Positions 53,136 to 62,836 of a stretch of DNA of 64,000 nucleotides are shown in pieces. A program made the position numbers and the translations under genes. Position 1 is the first letter of the stretch. Each line of letters starts with the position of its first letter. Source of the DNA: Thiocapsa roseilacustris (GTDB taxonomy: Bacteria > Pseudomonadota > Gammaproteobacteria > Chromatiales > Chromatiaceae); the NCBI RefSeq assembly GCF_041903755.1, contig NZ_JBBWVE010000002.1:1-64000 (forward strand), given 5' to 3'. Below the pieces are notes generated by a model, which worked only from the letters and a program-made list of their open reading frames with translations, searched no databases and had not been told where the DNA came from.

Positions 53136-53783
53136 ATGAGATCTACGATTGTCCGCGCGCTGGCCATTTCACTCGCTTTTTCGGGCTCTCTGGCAGTGAC
53201 CCCGTCGGTTGTCGCCAGCACCTCGGAACCGGAGCCTGATCTGGATCTCGGCCAACGCCTGCATCGCCAGTGCGCACTCTGCCACGGCCAGTACTCGCAG
53301 GGCATCCTGGGTGGCAAATATCCGCGTCTTGCGGGCCTGCCCGATTATTATCTGATGAAGAGTCTGATCGATTATCGCGACGGCAACCGCGAGCATGCCG
53401 CGATGATCGTCGTGGGCGGGCTGCGCGGCCTGTCGGATGATGACTTGAACAGCCTGGCGGGCTATATCGCGAGCATTGATCTGGAAGCGGTTCATCCGCT
53501 CGATGTCCCGACCCCGGAAGGTGCGGATGTCGAAAGCGGCGAGGATATCTATCAGAGCGATTGCAAGACCTGCCACGGGCGCGCTGCCGAAGGCAACAAG
53601 CGCAAGGAAAGCCCCAGGCTCGCCGGTCAATACGACGGCTATCTTTTCCGCCAGATCGAGAAGTTCAAGACCGGCAAGCGGATGCACGCCAACGATCCGG
53701 AAGACGAGACCTTCGTGGACTACAGCGACCAGGACATCCTCGATATCATCGGCTTCGTGACGACGCTCGACGACAAGAACTGA
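53136..53783 (+). CDS. Diheme cytochrome c4-like protein
   Basis: A 215-residue periplasmic electron carrier. A signal peptide (RSTIVRALAISLAFSGSLAV) precedes two class I cytochrome domains with heme motifs C46ALCH50 and C143KTCH147. Each domain has the KYPRLAG/SPRLAGQ block and a methionine ligand candidate (AAMIV; KRMHAND). Cytochromes c4 feed terminal oxidases or other acceptors. A DUF302 gene follows in 45 bases. The start used follows GGAG at six bases. Confidence 0.92.
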   Translation: MRSTIVRALAISLAFSGSLAVTPSVVASTSEPEPDLDLGQRLHRQCALCHGQYSQGILGGKYPRLAGLPDYYLMKSLIDYRDGNREHAAMIVVGGLRGLSDDDLNSLAGYIASIDLEAVHPLDVPTPEGADVESGEDIYQSDCKTCHGRAAEGNKRKESPRLAGQYDGYLFRQIEKFKTGKRMHANDPEDETFVDYSDQDILDIIGFVTTLDDKN

Positions 53784-53828
53784 ACCCCGAGTCGGACATA
53801 TCCATAAAAATATCTTGAGGATACAAGA

Positions 53829-54335
53829 ATGAAATACCTGAGCCTTGTCGTTGCATTCACCCTTCTCGCGTCCCTGCCGCTGATGGCGGCCGAGGACGCT
53901 TCTCCCGAGATTCGCATGTCGGATGTCGAGCACACCGTGCTCAAGATCGGGCTTGCGCCAGGCGTCTCCGCCGATGCGGCGGGCGAGGCCATGCTCTCCA
54001 AGGCGGTCGAGCTCAACATGCGCCTGGTTGCGCATCTCAACGTCGGGCAGGAGGTCGGAAATCGCGGCATCGAGTCGATGCGCCTGGAGATCTTCCAATT
54101 CTGCAATCCGGAAGACGCGGTCAAGATGGCGCGATTCAACACCATCTTTGCGGCCTACATGCCGTGCAGCATCGCCTTGGTCGAGGACACCGACGGCCGG
54201 ATCTGGTTGCAGATGCTCAATCTCGACATGCTGATCAGCGCCTATGACCTGCCGCCCGAGCTTCAAGCATTGGCACTCGGCATCAACGGTCAGATGCTCG
54301 ACATCATCACCGCCGGCGCGACCGGAGAGTTCTGA
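53829..54335 (+). CDS. DUF302 family exported protein
   Basis: A 168-residue protein with a signal peptide (KYLSLVVAFTLLASLPLMAA) and a DUF302-type alpha/beta domain: ELNMRLVAHLNVGQEVGN, LEIFQFCNPEDAVKMARFNT and YMPCSIALVEDTDGRIWLQM. The central Cys residues (FQFC and MPCS) are conserved-looking. The family has no established activity. Its position directly after cytochrome c4 suggests a periplasmic redox context. A hairpin follows the stop. Confidence 0.82.
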   Translation: MKYLSLVVAFTLLASLPLMAAEDASPEIRMSDVEHTVLKIGLAPGVSADAAGEAMLSKAVELNMRLVAHLNVGQEVGNRGIESMRLEIFQFCNPEDAVKMARFNTIFAAYMPCSIALVEDTDGRIWLQMLNLDMLISAYDLPPELQALALGINGQMLDIITAGATGEF

Positions 54336-54343
54336 TCGCCGCT

Positions 54344-54371
54344 TGTCGGGTCAGGCTGTCCTGACCCGACA
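54344..54371. terminator. Hairpin between convergent genes
   Basis: A 12-base perfect stem TGTCGGGTCAGG / CCTGACCCGACA with a 4-base loop, 9 bases beyond the DUF302 gene stop and facing the convergent PAP2 gene. There is no T-run, so a terminator role is inferred from position and strength. Confidence 0.55.
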
Positions 54372-54381
54372 CAGGACTCCC

Positions 54382-54510
54382 GTAGGTCGAATGAGCGATA
54401 GCGTCATCCGACGAGCAACTTTCGAGCAGGTCGCAAACGTCGGGTTACGGCGTGCATCGACCTCTGCGGGCAGCATTCGAGAGCGTGCCGGCGCGCCTAA
54501 CCCGACCTAC
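54382..54510. repeat. GTAGGTCG...CGACCTAC inverted repeat
   Basis: GTAGGTCGAATGAGCGATAG at the left and TAACCCGACCTAC at the right frame an imperfect inverted repeat with an internal GTCGGGTTACGGC. Elements of this general sequence are widely dispersed in proteobacterial intergenic regions. It overlaps the 3' end of the PAP2 gene by 4 bases. Confidence 0.6.
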
Positions 54511-55382
54511 GGCAGAGGTCCTGCGGTTTTGACCGCGCGCCGATAGCTCAGCCAAGGTCGAAGCAGATACTGGATCCCCGCGACCCCCAGCGCGAGGAAG
54601 CCGAGGATGGCCAAGGGCGTTGCCGCCGCGTTGTAACCTGCATCGTCGAAGAGCAATGTGACCGCCAGGATCACGGCCAAGCTCACGACGCCGACATGAA
54701 CCCATAGGTTCGTCGCCGGCCCCGACCACCGGGCTGCCAGCATGGCACCGAGCCAGGCCGCGATTGCCCCGCCGAACAGACCGGCAGCCACATCAACCGG
54801 CCAGTGCACGCCGACCGCCACCCGGCTCAGCCCGGCCAGCACGGCCAACGTCAAGAACAGCGCCCGTAACGCCGTCCAGCGTGTGTAGTAGATCAAGACC
54901 CCGAAAAAGACCGCTGCGGTCACGCTGTGACCGGACGGAAAGCTCATGCGGGAGTGGCTCGGCCCGATGAGATTGAAGGCATCGGCTGCGAGTACGCCCG
55001 GCGGGCGCGTCGTATCGAACAGCGCCTTGAAGCCTCGGCTGTAGGCGGCTGCGATCAACGCGGCGAGTATCAGCGCCCAGAAGACTCTCGGGTAGCGCAG
55101 TGCGAAGAGGAGGGCCAAGGCGAAGGGTACACGCTCGTCGCCCAAGACCGTTAGACACTGCCAGACCCAGTCCGGATAGGCCGCCGCGGCAGCGTTGATC
55201 CGGATGAAGCCGGCGTCGTATCCGACGCCGAGATAGAGCGTCAGGCCGACGATCAGGCAGATCCTGGCCCACCCCGACAACCAGGCCGCGCCGCTTGGCG
55301 ATGTGAGCGTGGTTCGAGCGGCCCCCGTCTCCAAACGCTGACCAAGGTCTTGCTTCCAGAATGCGATGAGGTCGGTGTGCAT
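54507..55382 (-). CDS. PAP2 family membrane phosphatase
   Basis: A 291-residue inner-membrane phosphatase with six or more helices. The three active-site motifs are complete: K119-x6-R126-P127, P149-S-G-H152 and S186-R-x5-H193. Such enzymes dephosphorylate undecaprenyl pyrophosphate, phosphatidylglycerophosphate or lipid A. It is the last gene of a GT2-GT39-PAP2 operon (7 bases after GT39), which suggests recycling of the polyprenyl carrier released during sugar transfer. An extra pair of C-terminal helices follows the catalytic domain. Confidence 0.92.
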   Translation of the reverse strand: MHTDLIAFWKQDLGQRLETGAARTTLTSPSGAAWLSGWARICLIVGLTLYLGVGYDAGFIRINAAAAAYPDWVWQCLTVLGDERVPFALALLFALRYPRVFWALILAALIAAAYSRGFKALFDTTRPPGVLAADAFNLIGPSHSRMSFPSGHSVTAAVFFGVLIYYTRWTALRALFLTLAVLAGLSRVAVGVHWPVDVAAGLFGGAIAAWLGAMLAARWSGPATNLWVHVGVVSLAVILAVTLLFDDAGYNAAATPLAILGFLALGVAGIQYLLRPWLSYRRAVKTAGPLP

Positions 55383-55389
55383 CGTTGTC

Positions 55390-57021
55390 TCAGGGTTGCG
55401 TGTCGATGGCGCGCCTGTCGTCCGCCTGACCCATGCGCACCAAGGCGACCGGACCTCGACGATAGACGAGGTCTTGCTCCAAGCCGGGGAAGTCCTCGGT
55501 CAGGGCGTCCAGCTTGTCGACACGCAGGAAGACCAGCTCGCCGGGCAAAGGTGGGCGATTCGGTGTGACGGCATCGCGATAGACGCTGAAGCTCGGCATG
55601 GAGGTGCGATAGACCACCGTCGGGAGGTCTAGCTCGCGCGCCAGCAGACCCGCCTCCTTGACCGGCGCCTGCATCACCTCGAAGACCCGCGGGACCAGGA
55701 CCCCGTAGACCACCAGCGTTTGGATCACGCCGGCAAGGATCAGCCGCTGCCAGAGGGGCGGGCGCGACCACAGGAGCAGGCCGATCATCGCGGCCAGACC
55801 GGCGAGCATGGCGCCCAGATAGTCGAGCCCCAGGACCCCGCGGGCATCTTGAAACATGGCGACCTCGTGCGCCCTGTCCGCTTGCGATTCGATCAGACCA
55901 ATCACCCCGGGGAGCACCGCAAGCAGGCCGAGGAAGATCAGCGGCGCCGCGAAGGCGAGCCAGCGGCCCTTCAGCAGATCGCGATGCTTGGCCATCAGGA
56001 TAAAGAGCGGTGTAGCCCCGTAGAGCAGGTAATGCGGCAGCTTGGTCCCGGAGAAGGAGAAGAAGACGAAGACGGTGCCGAACCAGATCCAGAGGAAGCG
56101 TTCGAGCGGATCCGACCAGGCGGCGCGCAGCCCCGGCAGGAGACGCAGGAACCAGCCGGTGAAGGGCAGCAGGATGATCGGCAGCATCACCAGATAGTAG
56201 CCCGGAAACCCGGCGTGGCCGTGCATGGCATCGCCGAAGCGCCCGGCGTTGTGCTCCAGAAAGAAGCTGCGGAAGAATCCCGGTCCGTCGTCGAGATAGA
56301 CCGCGAGATACCAGGGCAGGGCGACCGCAACGAACACCAGCCAACCCTTCGGTGCGAAGGCCGCCTGCACCCAGCGCCGCAACTCACGTTGCGACCCGAA
56401 GAAGAGCAGGCTGACCAGCACCGGGAAGAAGACCGCTACCGGTCCCTTGGTTAGGAACCCGAGCCCCATCCAGAGGAAGGCGCGCAACACGAAGCGGCGG
56501 TTCGTCGCGGGATTCGGGTCCAGGTAATAGCGATAGATCTCGAAGAAGGCGAGCGCGATGAAGAGGTTGAGCACCGCATCGGCGACCGCCCCCTTGGCGA
56601 TCACCGAGACCTGGAGGCTCAAGGCCATCACCAGGCCGGCGACGACCGCGCTCTCGCGATCAAGACGCTCGCGCACGAAGCCCCAGACCGCGAGTACCCA
56701 GAGGGTCGCGGCCAGCGCCGAGGGCAGACGCAGCGCCAGCTCGTTGAATCCGAACGCCTGCGTCGAGGCCGCCTGCAACCAGTAAATGAGCACCGGTTTG
56801 TCGTAGCGCGGCTCACCGTCCTTGTAGGGCGTGATGAAGTTGCCGCTCGCGAGCATCTCGCGGGTCGCCTCGGTGAAGGCGCCCTCGTCCAGATCGTAGA
56901 GCGGCACCGCGCCCAACTGCCAGTAAAAGCTCAGCAGTACGACCGCGACGAGCAGCCAGGGCGAGGTCAGGACGCGTCCGAGCATCCCGCTCGGGCCGCG
57001 GTCGGCGATGACTGGGCTCAT
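55390..57021 (-). CDS. GT39/ArnT-like glycosyltransferase
   Basis: A 543-residue integral membrane glycosyltransferase of the GT-C fold that takes sugars from polyprenyl phosphate. The first periplasmic loop has YDLDEGAFTEATREML with the acidic pair typical of ArnT/PMT enzymes, followed by PYKDGEPRYDKPVLIYWLQA; about twelve hydrophobic helices are visible. ArnT adds aminoarabinose to lipid A, but the sugar and acceptor here are unknown. Its ATG overlaps the stop of the GT2 gene (ATGA), indicating coupling. Confidence 0.88.
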   Translation of the reverse strand: MSPVIADRGPSGMLGRVLTSPWLLVAVVLLSFYWQLGAVPLYDLDEGAFTEATREMLASGNFITPYKDGEPRYDKPVLIYWLQAASTQAFGFNELALRLPSALAATLWVLAVWGFVRERLDRESAVVAGLVMALSLQVSVIAKGAVADAVLNLFIALAFFEIYRYYLDPNPATNRRFVLRAFLWMGLGFLTKGPVAVFFPVLVSLLFFGSQRELRRWVQAAFAPKGWLVFVAVALPWYLAVYLDDGPGFFRSFFLEHNAGRFGDAMHGHAGFPGYYLVMLPIILLPFTGWFLRLLPGLRAAWSDPLERFLWIWFGTVFVFFSFSGTKLPHYLLYGATPLFILMAKHRDLLKGRWLAFAAPLIFLGLLAVLPGVIGLIESQADRAHEVAMFQDARGVLGLDYLGAMLAGLAAMIGLLLWSRPPLWQRLILAGVIQTLVVYGVLVPRVFEVMQAPVKEAGLLARELDLPTVVYRTSMPSFSVYRDAVTPNRPPLPGELVFLRVDKLDALTEDFPGLEQDLVYRRGPVALVRMGQADDRRAIDTQP

Positions 57022-58064
57022 TGCGAGCGCCTCCAGTCGGCATGCGTCGGATCGGACTGCCAGCGAATCCGGTGGTGGGTGTGCTCGCCCGAGGCATAGA
57101 AGGTGCGCATCATCAGCTCGGCGAGCACCCCGGTCGTGAGGAACTGGATCGACATGACCAGGAAGAGGATGGACACGAAGAGCATCGGGCGTGTCCCGAT
57201 GTGTTGTCCGAGTCCGAACTTCACCCAAAGCATCTCCGCCATCAAGATGCTCCCGAGCACGCCGAAGAGGATCCCGATGGATCCGAAGAAGTGGCCCGGT
57301 CGCGATCCGAACCGCAGGAAGAAGAAGGCGGACAGAAGGTCGAGCAGGACCCGGAATGTGCGCGAGATCCCGTACTTAGAGGTCCCAAAGCGACGGGCCT
57401 GATGGGCGACCTCGGTTTCCCCGATGCGCTCGGGCGCAGTCACGCCGGCCACCCAGACCGGGATGAAGCGGTGCATCTCCCCGAGCAGGGTGACCTCCTT
57501 GATCACCTCGGCGCGATAGACCTTGAGGCTGCAGCCGTAGTCGTGCAGGGCCACGCCCGTGACCTTGCCGATCAGTGCATTGGCCATCTTGGAGGGGAGC
57601 TTGCGCATGACCAACCCATCCTGGCGTTGACGGCGCCAGCCCTGCAGGAGATCTAGGTCGCGTGTAAGCAGCTCCTCGACCATGCGCGGGATGTCGGCCG
57701 GATCGTTCTGCAGATCGCCGTCGAGCGTGGCGATCAGCTCGCCGCGTGCCGCGTCGAAACCGGCCTGCATGGCCGCGGTCTGGCCGAAGTTGCGCCTCAG
57801 CCGGATCACCCGTACATGCGGGCCGAAGCGCTCGCCGACCTTGCGCAGACGCTCGCCCGTGCCGTCGCGGCTGCCGTCGTCGACACAGATCAGCTCCCAG
57901 GCGCCGCGGTACTCCGCAAGCCCTTCATGGACCCGCCTCAGCATGGGCTCGACGTTGTCGATCTCCTGATACATGGGGATGACGACGGAGAGTGACGGAT
58001 GGTCTGTCGGGACCTGTCCGTTCGCGTTCGCCACCCCAGGCGCCGGTTCAATAGCGGTATTCAT
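57018..58064 (-). CDS. GT2 polyprenyl-phosphate glycosyltransferase (ArnC/DPM1-like)
   Basis: A 348-residue protein with an N-terminal GT-A domain (LSVVIPMYQEIDNVEP, the DDGSRDGT motif, TLDGDLQNDP as DXD-like site) and two C-terminal membrane helices (about 260-320). It would load a sugar from a nucleotide donor onto undecaprenyl phosphate on the cytoplasmic face, for use by the GT39 enzyme encoded next. The first 25 residues (MNTAIEPAPGVANANGQVPT) are a flexible tail. It heads the three-gene operon; upstream is a hexanucleotide array. Confidence 0.92.
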   Translation of the reverse strand: MNTAIEPAPGVANANGQVPTDHPSLSVVIPMYQEIDNVEPMLRRVHEGLAEYRGAWELICVDDGSRDGTGERLRKVGERFGPHVRVIRLRRNFGQTAAMQAGFDAARGELIATLDGDLQNDPADIPRMVEELLTRDLDLLQGWRRQRQDGLVMRKLPSKMANALIGKVTGVALHDYGCSLKVYRAEVIKEVTLLGEMHRFIPVWVAGVTAPERIGETEVAHQARRFGTSKYGISRTFRVLLDLLSAFFFLRFGSRPGHFFGSIGILFGVLGSILMAEMLWVKFGLGQHIGTRPMLFVSILFLVMSIQFLTTGVLAELMMRTFYASGEHTHHRIRWQSDPTHADWRRSQ

Positions 58065-58170
58065 GTGAGTTCCAAATGGTCACAGCCAGCAAATCCCAAG
58101 CCCCGAAAAATCCCGTAGTGAATGGTTCGAAAATAAGAAAAACAACTCGACGAGAGAACACCTTTGCTAC

Positions 58171-58260
<90 letters not shown>

Positions 58261-58298
58261 CAATCAGATTCGGTGCTCAACGTATTCTTGACACGTGA

Positions 58299-58492
58299 CT
58301 AAACCGCTTCCAGAGCGAGATGCTCACTTTCGAGCGAGCTCGACGTTTGGTGCATCCCCGGCCCTTAGCGGGGGGCGCGGTCTAATATGTTATGTTTCTC
58401 AAGAACTTAAACCACGCCTGCTCCAGCGGTCGGCACGTCTGCCGGGGCCGATCCCATCCAAAATCATCGCTTATCGCGCCGGGCGCGGTTTA
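58299..58492. repeat. Complete composite repeat in reverse orientation
   Basis: Read on the minus strand, unit A is 58492-58407 (TAAACCGCGCCC to GCGTGGTTTAA), the spacer is TTCTTGAGAAACATAACATA and unit B is 58383-58299 (ending AAGCGGTTTAG). The TAA at its start is the darP stop codon. It shares GATTTTGGATGGGATCGGCC and GTCGAGCTCGCTCGAAAG with other copies. Confidence 0.9.
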
Positions 58493-59020
58493 ATGCGTGC
58501 TGGACTCCAGGCTGTCGCGCAGGAAGCGGAACAGTTTGCGCGGTGCGTCGGGCCGGCCGCGCTCTTGGTCGCGTTGTGCGGCACGGATCAGCGTACGCAG
58601 CTGCTGGCGGTCGACATCCGGGCATGCGTCGATGAATTCGCTCAACGCGCCCTCGTCTTCGGCGATGAGTCGCTCGCGCCAGCGCTCGAGCGCATGCAGG
58701 TGTGCGGCCGCCTCGCGCTCGCGAGACTCGGCCTGGTCCACCAGGGCGTGGACGGCGGCCATGTCCTCGCGTTCCAGCAGGTTGGCGATGCGCTTCCAGT
58801 GACGGCCGCGGGCACGGATATCCTTGATCCGGGACGTCTCGTCCAAGGCGACCCAGGTCGCTGCACTGAGGTTCAGACGCTCCAGCTCGGTCCGTGGCAT
58901 TCCGGCCATGCGCTCGGCCAGGGCCTGCAGGGCCAGCTTCTCGCGCTTGAGCTGGCTCTTGCTCGGGCCGCGCTCTTCGTCCCGATACTCGTCTTCGTCG
59001 TCGTCGATCGTAACGTTCAT
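58490..59020 (-). CDS. darP: Ribosome biogenesis factor DarP (YjgA)
   Basis: A 176-residue helical protein that helps late 50S subunit assembly. The signature SKSQLKREKLALQALAERM and the C-terminal QLRTLIRAAQRDQERG are typical, as is the acidic start (DDDEDEYRDEERG). The ATG at 59020 was chosen because the 43 codons upstream are not conserved in character. It reads away from recJ upstream in the same direction. Its TAA stop is formed by the first bases of a composite repeat. Confidence 0.93.
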   Translation of the reverse strand: MNVTIDDDEDEYRDEERGPSKSQLKREKLALQALAERMAGMPRTELERLNLSAATWVALDETSRIKDIRARGRHWKRIANLLEREDMAAVHALVDQAESREREAAAHLHALERWRERLIAEDEGALSEFIDACPDVDRQQLRTLIRAAQRDQERGRPDAPRKLFRFLRDSLESSTH

Positions 59021-59192
59021 CCCGAAATCCAAGAATATGCGGTAGGGTGCGGTGAGCCTGCGAACCGCACCGGCACGCCGCCATATAGTTCGCGCCTCGC
59101 CGCAGACGACCGTCGGTTCCCGACCGGTCGTCCGGCCTGACCACGTCAACCAAAACCCTTGCGCGGTTTGCGCCTTTGCGGTTCGAGATCCG

Positions 59193-60920
59193 TTATGCGG
59201 CCGGCTCCAGATGCTCGAGGATCAATTGCGCGGAGCGGTTGCCTCGGTAGTCGTTGACGTCCAATCGATAGGCGAGCCGGACGGCGCCGCCGGCCTCCGA
59301 GATCTGCTCGCCCAGGTTGAAGCCGATGGCCTCGATCGGTCCATCCTCGGCCGCGGGTCCGGCAAGACGGAGCTTGAGATGGCGCTCGCCCACCAAGCGT
59401 GCGCTCAAGACGTCGAAGGTGCCGTCGAAACGGGGCTCCGGGAAGCCCTTGCCCCAAGGGCCGGCGACGCGCAGGGTCTCGGCGGTCTCCAAGGTCATGA
59501 GCCGCTGCGGAAGCGCACCGTCGGATGCGATCTCCGGCTGCGGCGGCCGGTCGCCGACCACCGTGCGCACGGCCTCCGCAAAGGCCTCGCGGAACCGGGG
59601 CAAGGCCTCCGGGCGAATGCTCAACCCCGCGGCCATCGCGTGACCTCCGAAACGCTCGATCAAGCCCGGATCTTGACGATCCACCAGTGCGATCAGATCG
59701 CGGACATGGACTCCGTCGACCGATCGCGCGGAGCCGCGCAGAAACCCGTCACCGCCGTTTGCAAAGGCGATCACGGGGCGATGATACCGCTCGCGGATGC
59801 GCGCCGCGACGATCCCCGAGACACCCTGGTGCCAATCCTCGCCAAACAGACAGAGTCCGGGCGGCAGTGTCGCGCCGTCCAGACAGAGCCCCGCGAGAGA
59901 GGACTCGGCCTCGTCCTTCATCGCGCCTTCGATCTCACGGCGACGGCGATTCAGGGCATCGAGACGCGCCGCAAGGTCCGCGGCGACCTGCGGGTCGTCG
60001 GTCAGCAGACAATCGACACCCACCGACATGTCCTCGATCCGACCCGCCGCGTTGAGCCGGGGTGCGGCGACGAAGGCCAGATCGGTCGCCGTCGCCCGGC
60101 TCGGGTCCCGGCCGCCGATCGTCAGCAGTGCACGCACGCCCGGACTGCACCGCCCGGCGCGGATACGTCTGAGTCCCTGCTCGACCAGGATCCGATTGTT
60201 GCGGTCCAGGGTCACCACGTCCGCGACCGTACCCAGGGCGACCAGGTCCAGCAGATCCGCGAGGTTGGGCTCGGGTCGCCCCGCACCGAACCAGCCCTGC
60301 TCGCGCAAACGGGCACGGGCGGCGACCAGCAGATAGAAGACGACGCCGACACCGGCCAGGTGCTTGCTCGGAAAGGCGCAGCCCGGCTGATTGGGGTTGA
60401 GGATCGCGGCGGCGTCCGGGAGCCGCTCGCCGGGGAGATGATGATCCGTCACCAGGACCGGGATGCCCAGCTCCGCGGCCCGCGCAACCCCGGCGAGACT
60501 GGCGATGCCGTTGTCGACCGTGATCAGCAGATCCGGTCGGCGCGGTGCGGCGGCGTCCACCACCGCCGGACTCAGGCCGTAGCCGAACGCGAACCGGCTG
60601 GGGATCAGATAGGAGACCTGCGCCGCGCCTAGGCCGCGCAAACCGCGGACCGCCAGTGCGCCGCCGGTCGCACCGTCGGCGTCATAGTCCGAGACGATCA
60701 GCAGATGGCCGCCGCCGCGGATGTGATGCACCAGCAGCTCGACCGCTTGATCGATCCCGCGCAGCGCGCTTGCCGGGTGGAGCGCCGAGAGTCCGGGCGC
60801 CGCCTCTTCCGCACCCTCCACGCCGCGATGCGAATAGAGTCTGGAGAGCAGCTCGGCGGGTGTGCGGGCGGCGGCGAGCGCCGCGGCGCTCGCCGCGCGT
60901 CGAATCATGGGGCGCGACAT
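59193..60920 (-). CDS. recJ: Single-stranded-DNA-specific exonuclease RecJ
   Basis: RecJ degrades single-stranded DNA 5' to 3' in repair and recombination. The 575-residue product has the DHH family motifs: SDYDADG (D78, D80, D82), VDNGIAS, the DHH at 159-161 (VTDHHLPG), the DVVTLDRNN block, and the DHHA1 motif GGHAMAAGLSI. The C-terminal OB domain is present. The ATG overlaps the stop of the upstream M48 protease gene by one base (TGATG). Confidence 0.95.
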   Translation of the reverse strand: MSRPMIRRAASAAALAAARTPAELLSRLYSHRGVEGAEEAAPGLSALHPASALRGIDQAVELLVHHIRGGGHLLIVSDYDADGATGGALAVRGLRGLGAAQVSYLIPSRFAFGYGLSPAVVDAAAPRRPDLLITVDNGIASLAGVARAAELGIPVLVTDHHLPGERLPDAAAILNPNQPGCAFPSKHLAGVGVVFYLLVAARARLREQGWFGAGRPEPNLADLLDLVALGTVADVVTLDRNNRILVEQGLRRIRAGRCSPGVRALLTIGGRDPSRATATDLAFVAAPRLNAAGRIEDMSVGVDCLLTDDPQVAADLAARLDALNRRRREIEGAMKDEAESSLAGLCLDGATLPPGLCLFGEDWHQGVSGIVAARIRERYHRPVIAFANGGDGFLRGSARSVDGVHVRDLIALVDRQDPGLIERFGGHAMAAGLSIRPEALPRFREAFAEAVRTVVGDRPPQPEIASDGALPQRLMTLETAETLRVAGPWGKGFPEPRFDGTFDVLSARLVGERHLKLRLAGPAAEDGPIEAIGFNLGEQISEAGGAVRLAYRLDVNDYRGNRSAQLILEHLEPAA

Positions 60921-62836
60921 CAGTCCAATACCGGCAAGGGGACATGCAGCGCCGCAACGACGGCGCGCAACAGCTCGATCTCCGTCCGATTGATCCCGGC
61001 ATGCTTCAACGTCGCGATCAGGGCACGGAGTAGCCGCTGCTTGTCGTCCATGCGCAGCCGATCGAGCCGGGCGAGCGCTCGGTCGAGACGATCCGGCCAG
61101 TCGTCCGGTCCGATCGGGGTCATCTCGCGCGGACGCATCCCGAGCGACGCCAGACCGGCGGCGAAGGCGGTTCGGGCGGCGCGTTGGTTCGGGTTGCCGT
61201 GCACCGCCAGGATGACCAGCAGATCGCGGATCTCGTCTTCGCAGCCGGAGAGACGGGCAGTGCCGGCGCTGTGCGCATCGGTCGGGGCGATGGTGTCTTG
61301 GATCTGCTGCGCGAGCAGGCGTGCAAGGACATACTCGAAGACATCGATGCGCCCGTCCGCATGGATCAGCCGATCGAGCAGCGCCATCAGGCGCGCCAGC
61401 TCGGTCTGCGGACGACGGCGCAGGGTCGGGAAGGCAATCTCGAGCAGCGGGATGCGCAAGTCCGTGGCCAAGCTCGGCACCGCGGAGAGGAGCGTGCTGA
61501 CCTGACGCTCGCCCTCGCTGCCGAGTGTCTCGGCGACCATCAAGAGCTGGCGCTCGCGGATCTCGGGGTCCGGGTCGATCAAGAGATAGCAGACGACCGT
61601 CATCACCCACTCGGTGGAGCGGGCGGCGCGTGCAAGCGGTTCCGGGATCGCCCGGTTCAGGCGAGCCGCGACCTGGATCCGTGCCGTATCGGGCCGACCG
61701 ATCGCGCCGACGATGCGATCGGCATCAAGACTCGACGCGCTCGGTCGCCCTTCGAGGATCGGCCGAGGCTCGGCCATCGCGGCGACGATGCCGGCCGCGC
61801 TCGGCGTCGCCAACCTCTGCATCACCTGCATCGTTTCCAGCTCTGCGGGGTCGAAACCCGGCTCGATTGCGCGAATGCGATCGGCGATCGGCGGATGTGT
61901 GGCCAAGAGCCGACGCGTCAGCCCCGCGGCGAAGAGCATGTGCCCGATCTCCTCGCTGTCGGCCGCAAGCACCGATCCGGCCGGTGCCGCGCCGATCTTC
62001 TTCAGTGCACCGGCGATCCCCTCCGGCTCGCGGGTGAACTGAACGGCCGAGGCGTCGGCCAAGAACTCGCGCTGACGCGACACCGACGCACGGATCAGCC
62101 GTCCGAAGAAGAGCCCGATATAGCCGGTCGCGACCAGAGCGAGGCCGATCATGACGATCGCGGCGGTGTGCTTGCTCGCCCGGCCATGCCGTACCGAGAG
62201 CATGAGTCGGCCGATGATGGCGAGCACCAGGATCCCGAACAGGATCCCGATCAGGCGAATGTTGAGGCGCATGTCGCCGTTGAGGATGTGCGAGAACTCG
62301 TGTGCGACAACGCCCTGAAGCTCCGAGCGGGTCAGTGTCCGCAGGGCGCCACGGGTGACCGCGATGGCCGCATCGGCCGGCGAATAACCGGCGGCAAAGG
62401 CATTGATGCCGTCCTCCTGCTCAAGCACGTAGATTTGAGGGACCGGCACGCCCGCAGCGATGGACATCTCCTCGACCACGTTGCGCAAGCGCTGCAGCTG
62501 CGGATCCGTCGTATCCGCATTGACCATGACCCCGCCGAGCCCGCGCGCCACGGCCCCCCCGCCGTTGCGCAGCGTGAGAATGCGAAACAGGCTGGCGAGC
62601 CCGATCGCACCCGCGGTCAGCAGAGAGACCCAAATGAGCAGAGGGAGGCTCTCGCGAGCCACGTCCCACGAGAATACCGGCGAGAAACCGAGCCCATCCG
62701 GATCCGAGCCGAGCCCCAGGAAGGCGAGCGCGACCAAGTCGACCACCGCCACGATGCTGATCACGGCGAGGACGAACAGCACCACGAGGAGCCGCGTGCG
62801 CCGACGGGCGCGGTCCTGATGCGCGAAGAAGTCCAA
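60920..62836 (-). CDS. M48 family membrane metalloprotease
   Basis: A 638-residue zinc protease. Two N-terminal helices (about 17-41 and 64-86), the zinc motif HEFSH at 179-183, two further helices (about 195-250) and the third ligand in REFLADASAV match an HtpX-like M48 domain. The remaining 340 residues are a helical cytoplasmic domain, near 500-630 resembling TerB-like tails. It pairs with lemA upstream, a common LemA-M48 association, though about 190 bases of repeat now lie between them. The start is TTG, directly abutting a repeat edge. Confidence 0.88.
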   Translation of the reverse strand: MDFFAHQDRARRRTRLLVVLFVLAVISIVAVVDLVALAFLGLGSDPDGLGFSPVFSWDVARESLPLLIWVSLLTAGAIGLASLFRILTLRNGGGAVARGLGGVMVNADTTDPQLQRLRNVVEEMSIAAGVPVPQIYVLEQEDGINAFAAGYSPADAAIAVTRGALRTLTRSELQGVVAHEFSHILNGDMRLNIRLIGILFGILVLAIIGRLMLSVRHGRASKHTAAIVMIGLALVATGYIGLFFGRLIRASVSRQREFLADASAVQFTREPEGIAGALKKIGAAPAGSVLAADSEEIGHMLFAAGLTRRLLATHPPIADRIRAIEPGFDPAELETMQVMQRLATPSAAGIVAAMAEPRPILEGRPSASSLDADRIVGAIGRPDTARIQVAARLNRAIPEPLARAARSTEWVMTVVCYLLIDPDPEIRERQLLMVAETLGSEGERQVSTLLSAVPSLATDLRIPLLEIAFPTLRRRPQTELARLMALLDRLIHADGRIDVFEYVLARLLAQQIQDTIAPTDAHSAGTARLSGCEDEIRDLLVILAVHGNPNQRAARTAFAAGLASLGMRPREMTPIGPDDWPDRLDRALARLDRLRMDDKQRLLRALIATLKHAGINRTEIELLRAVVAALHVPLPVLD

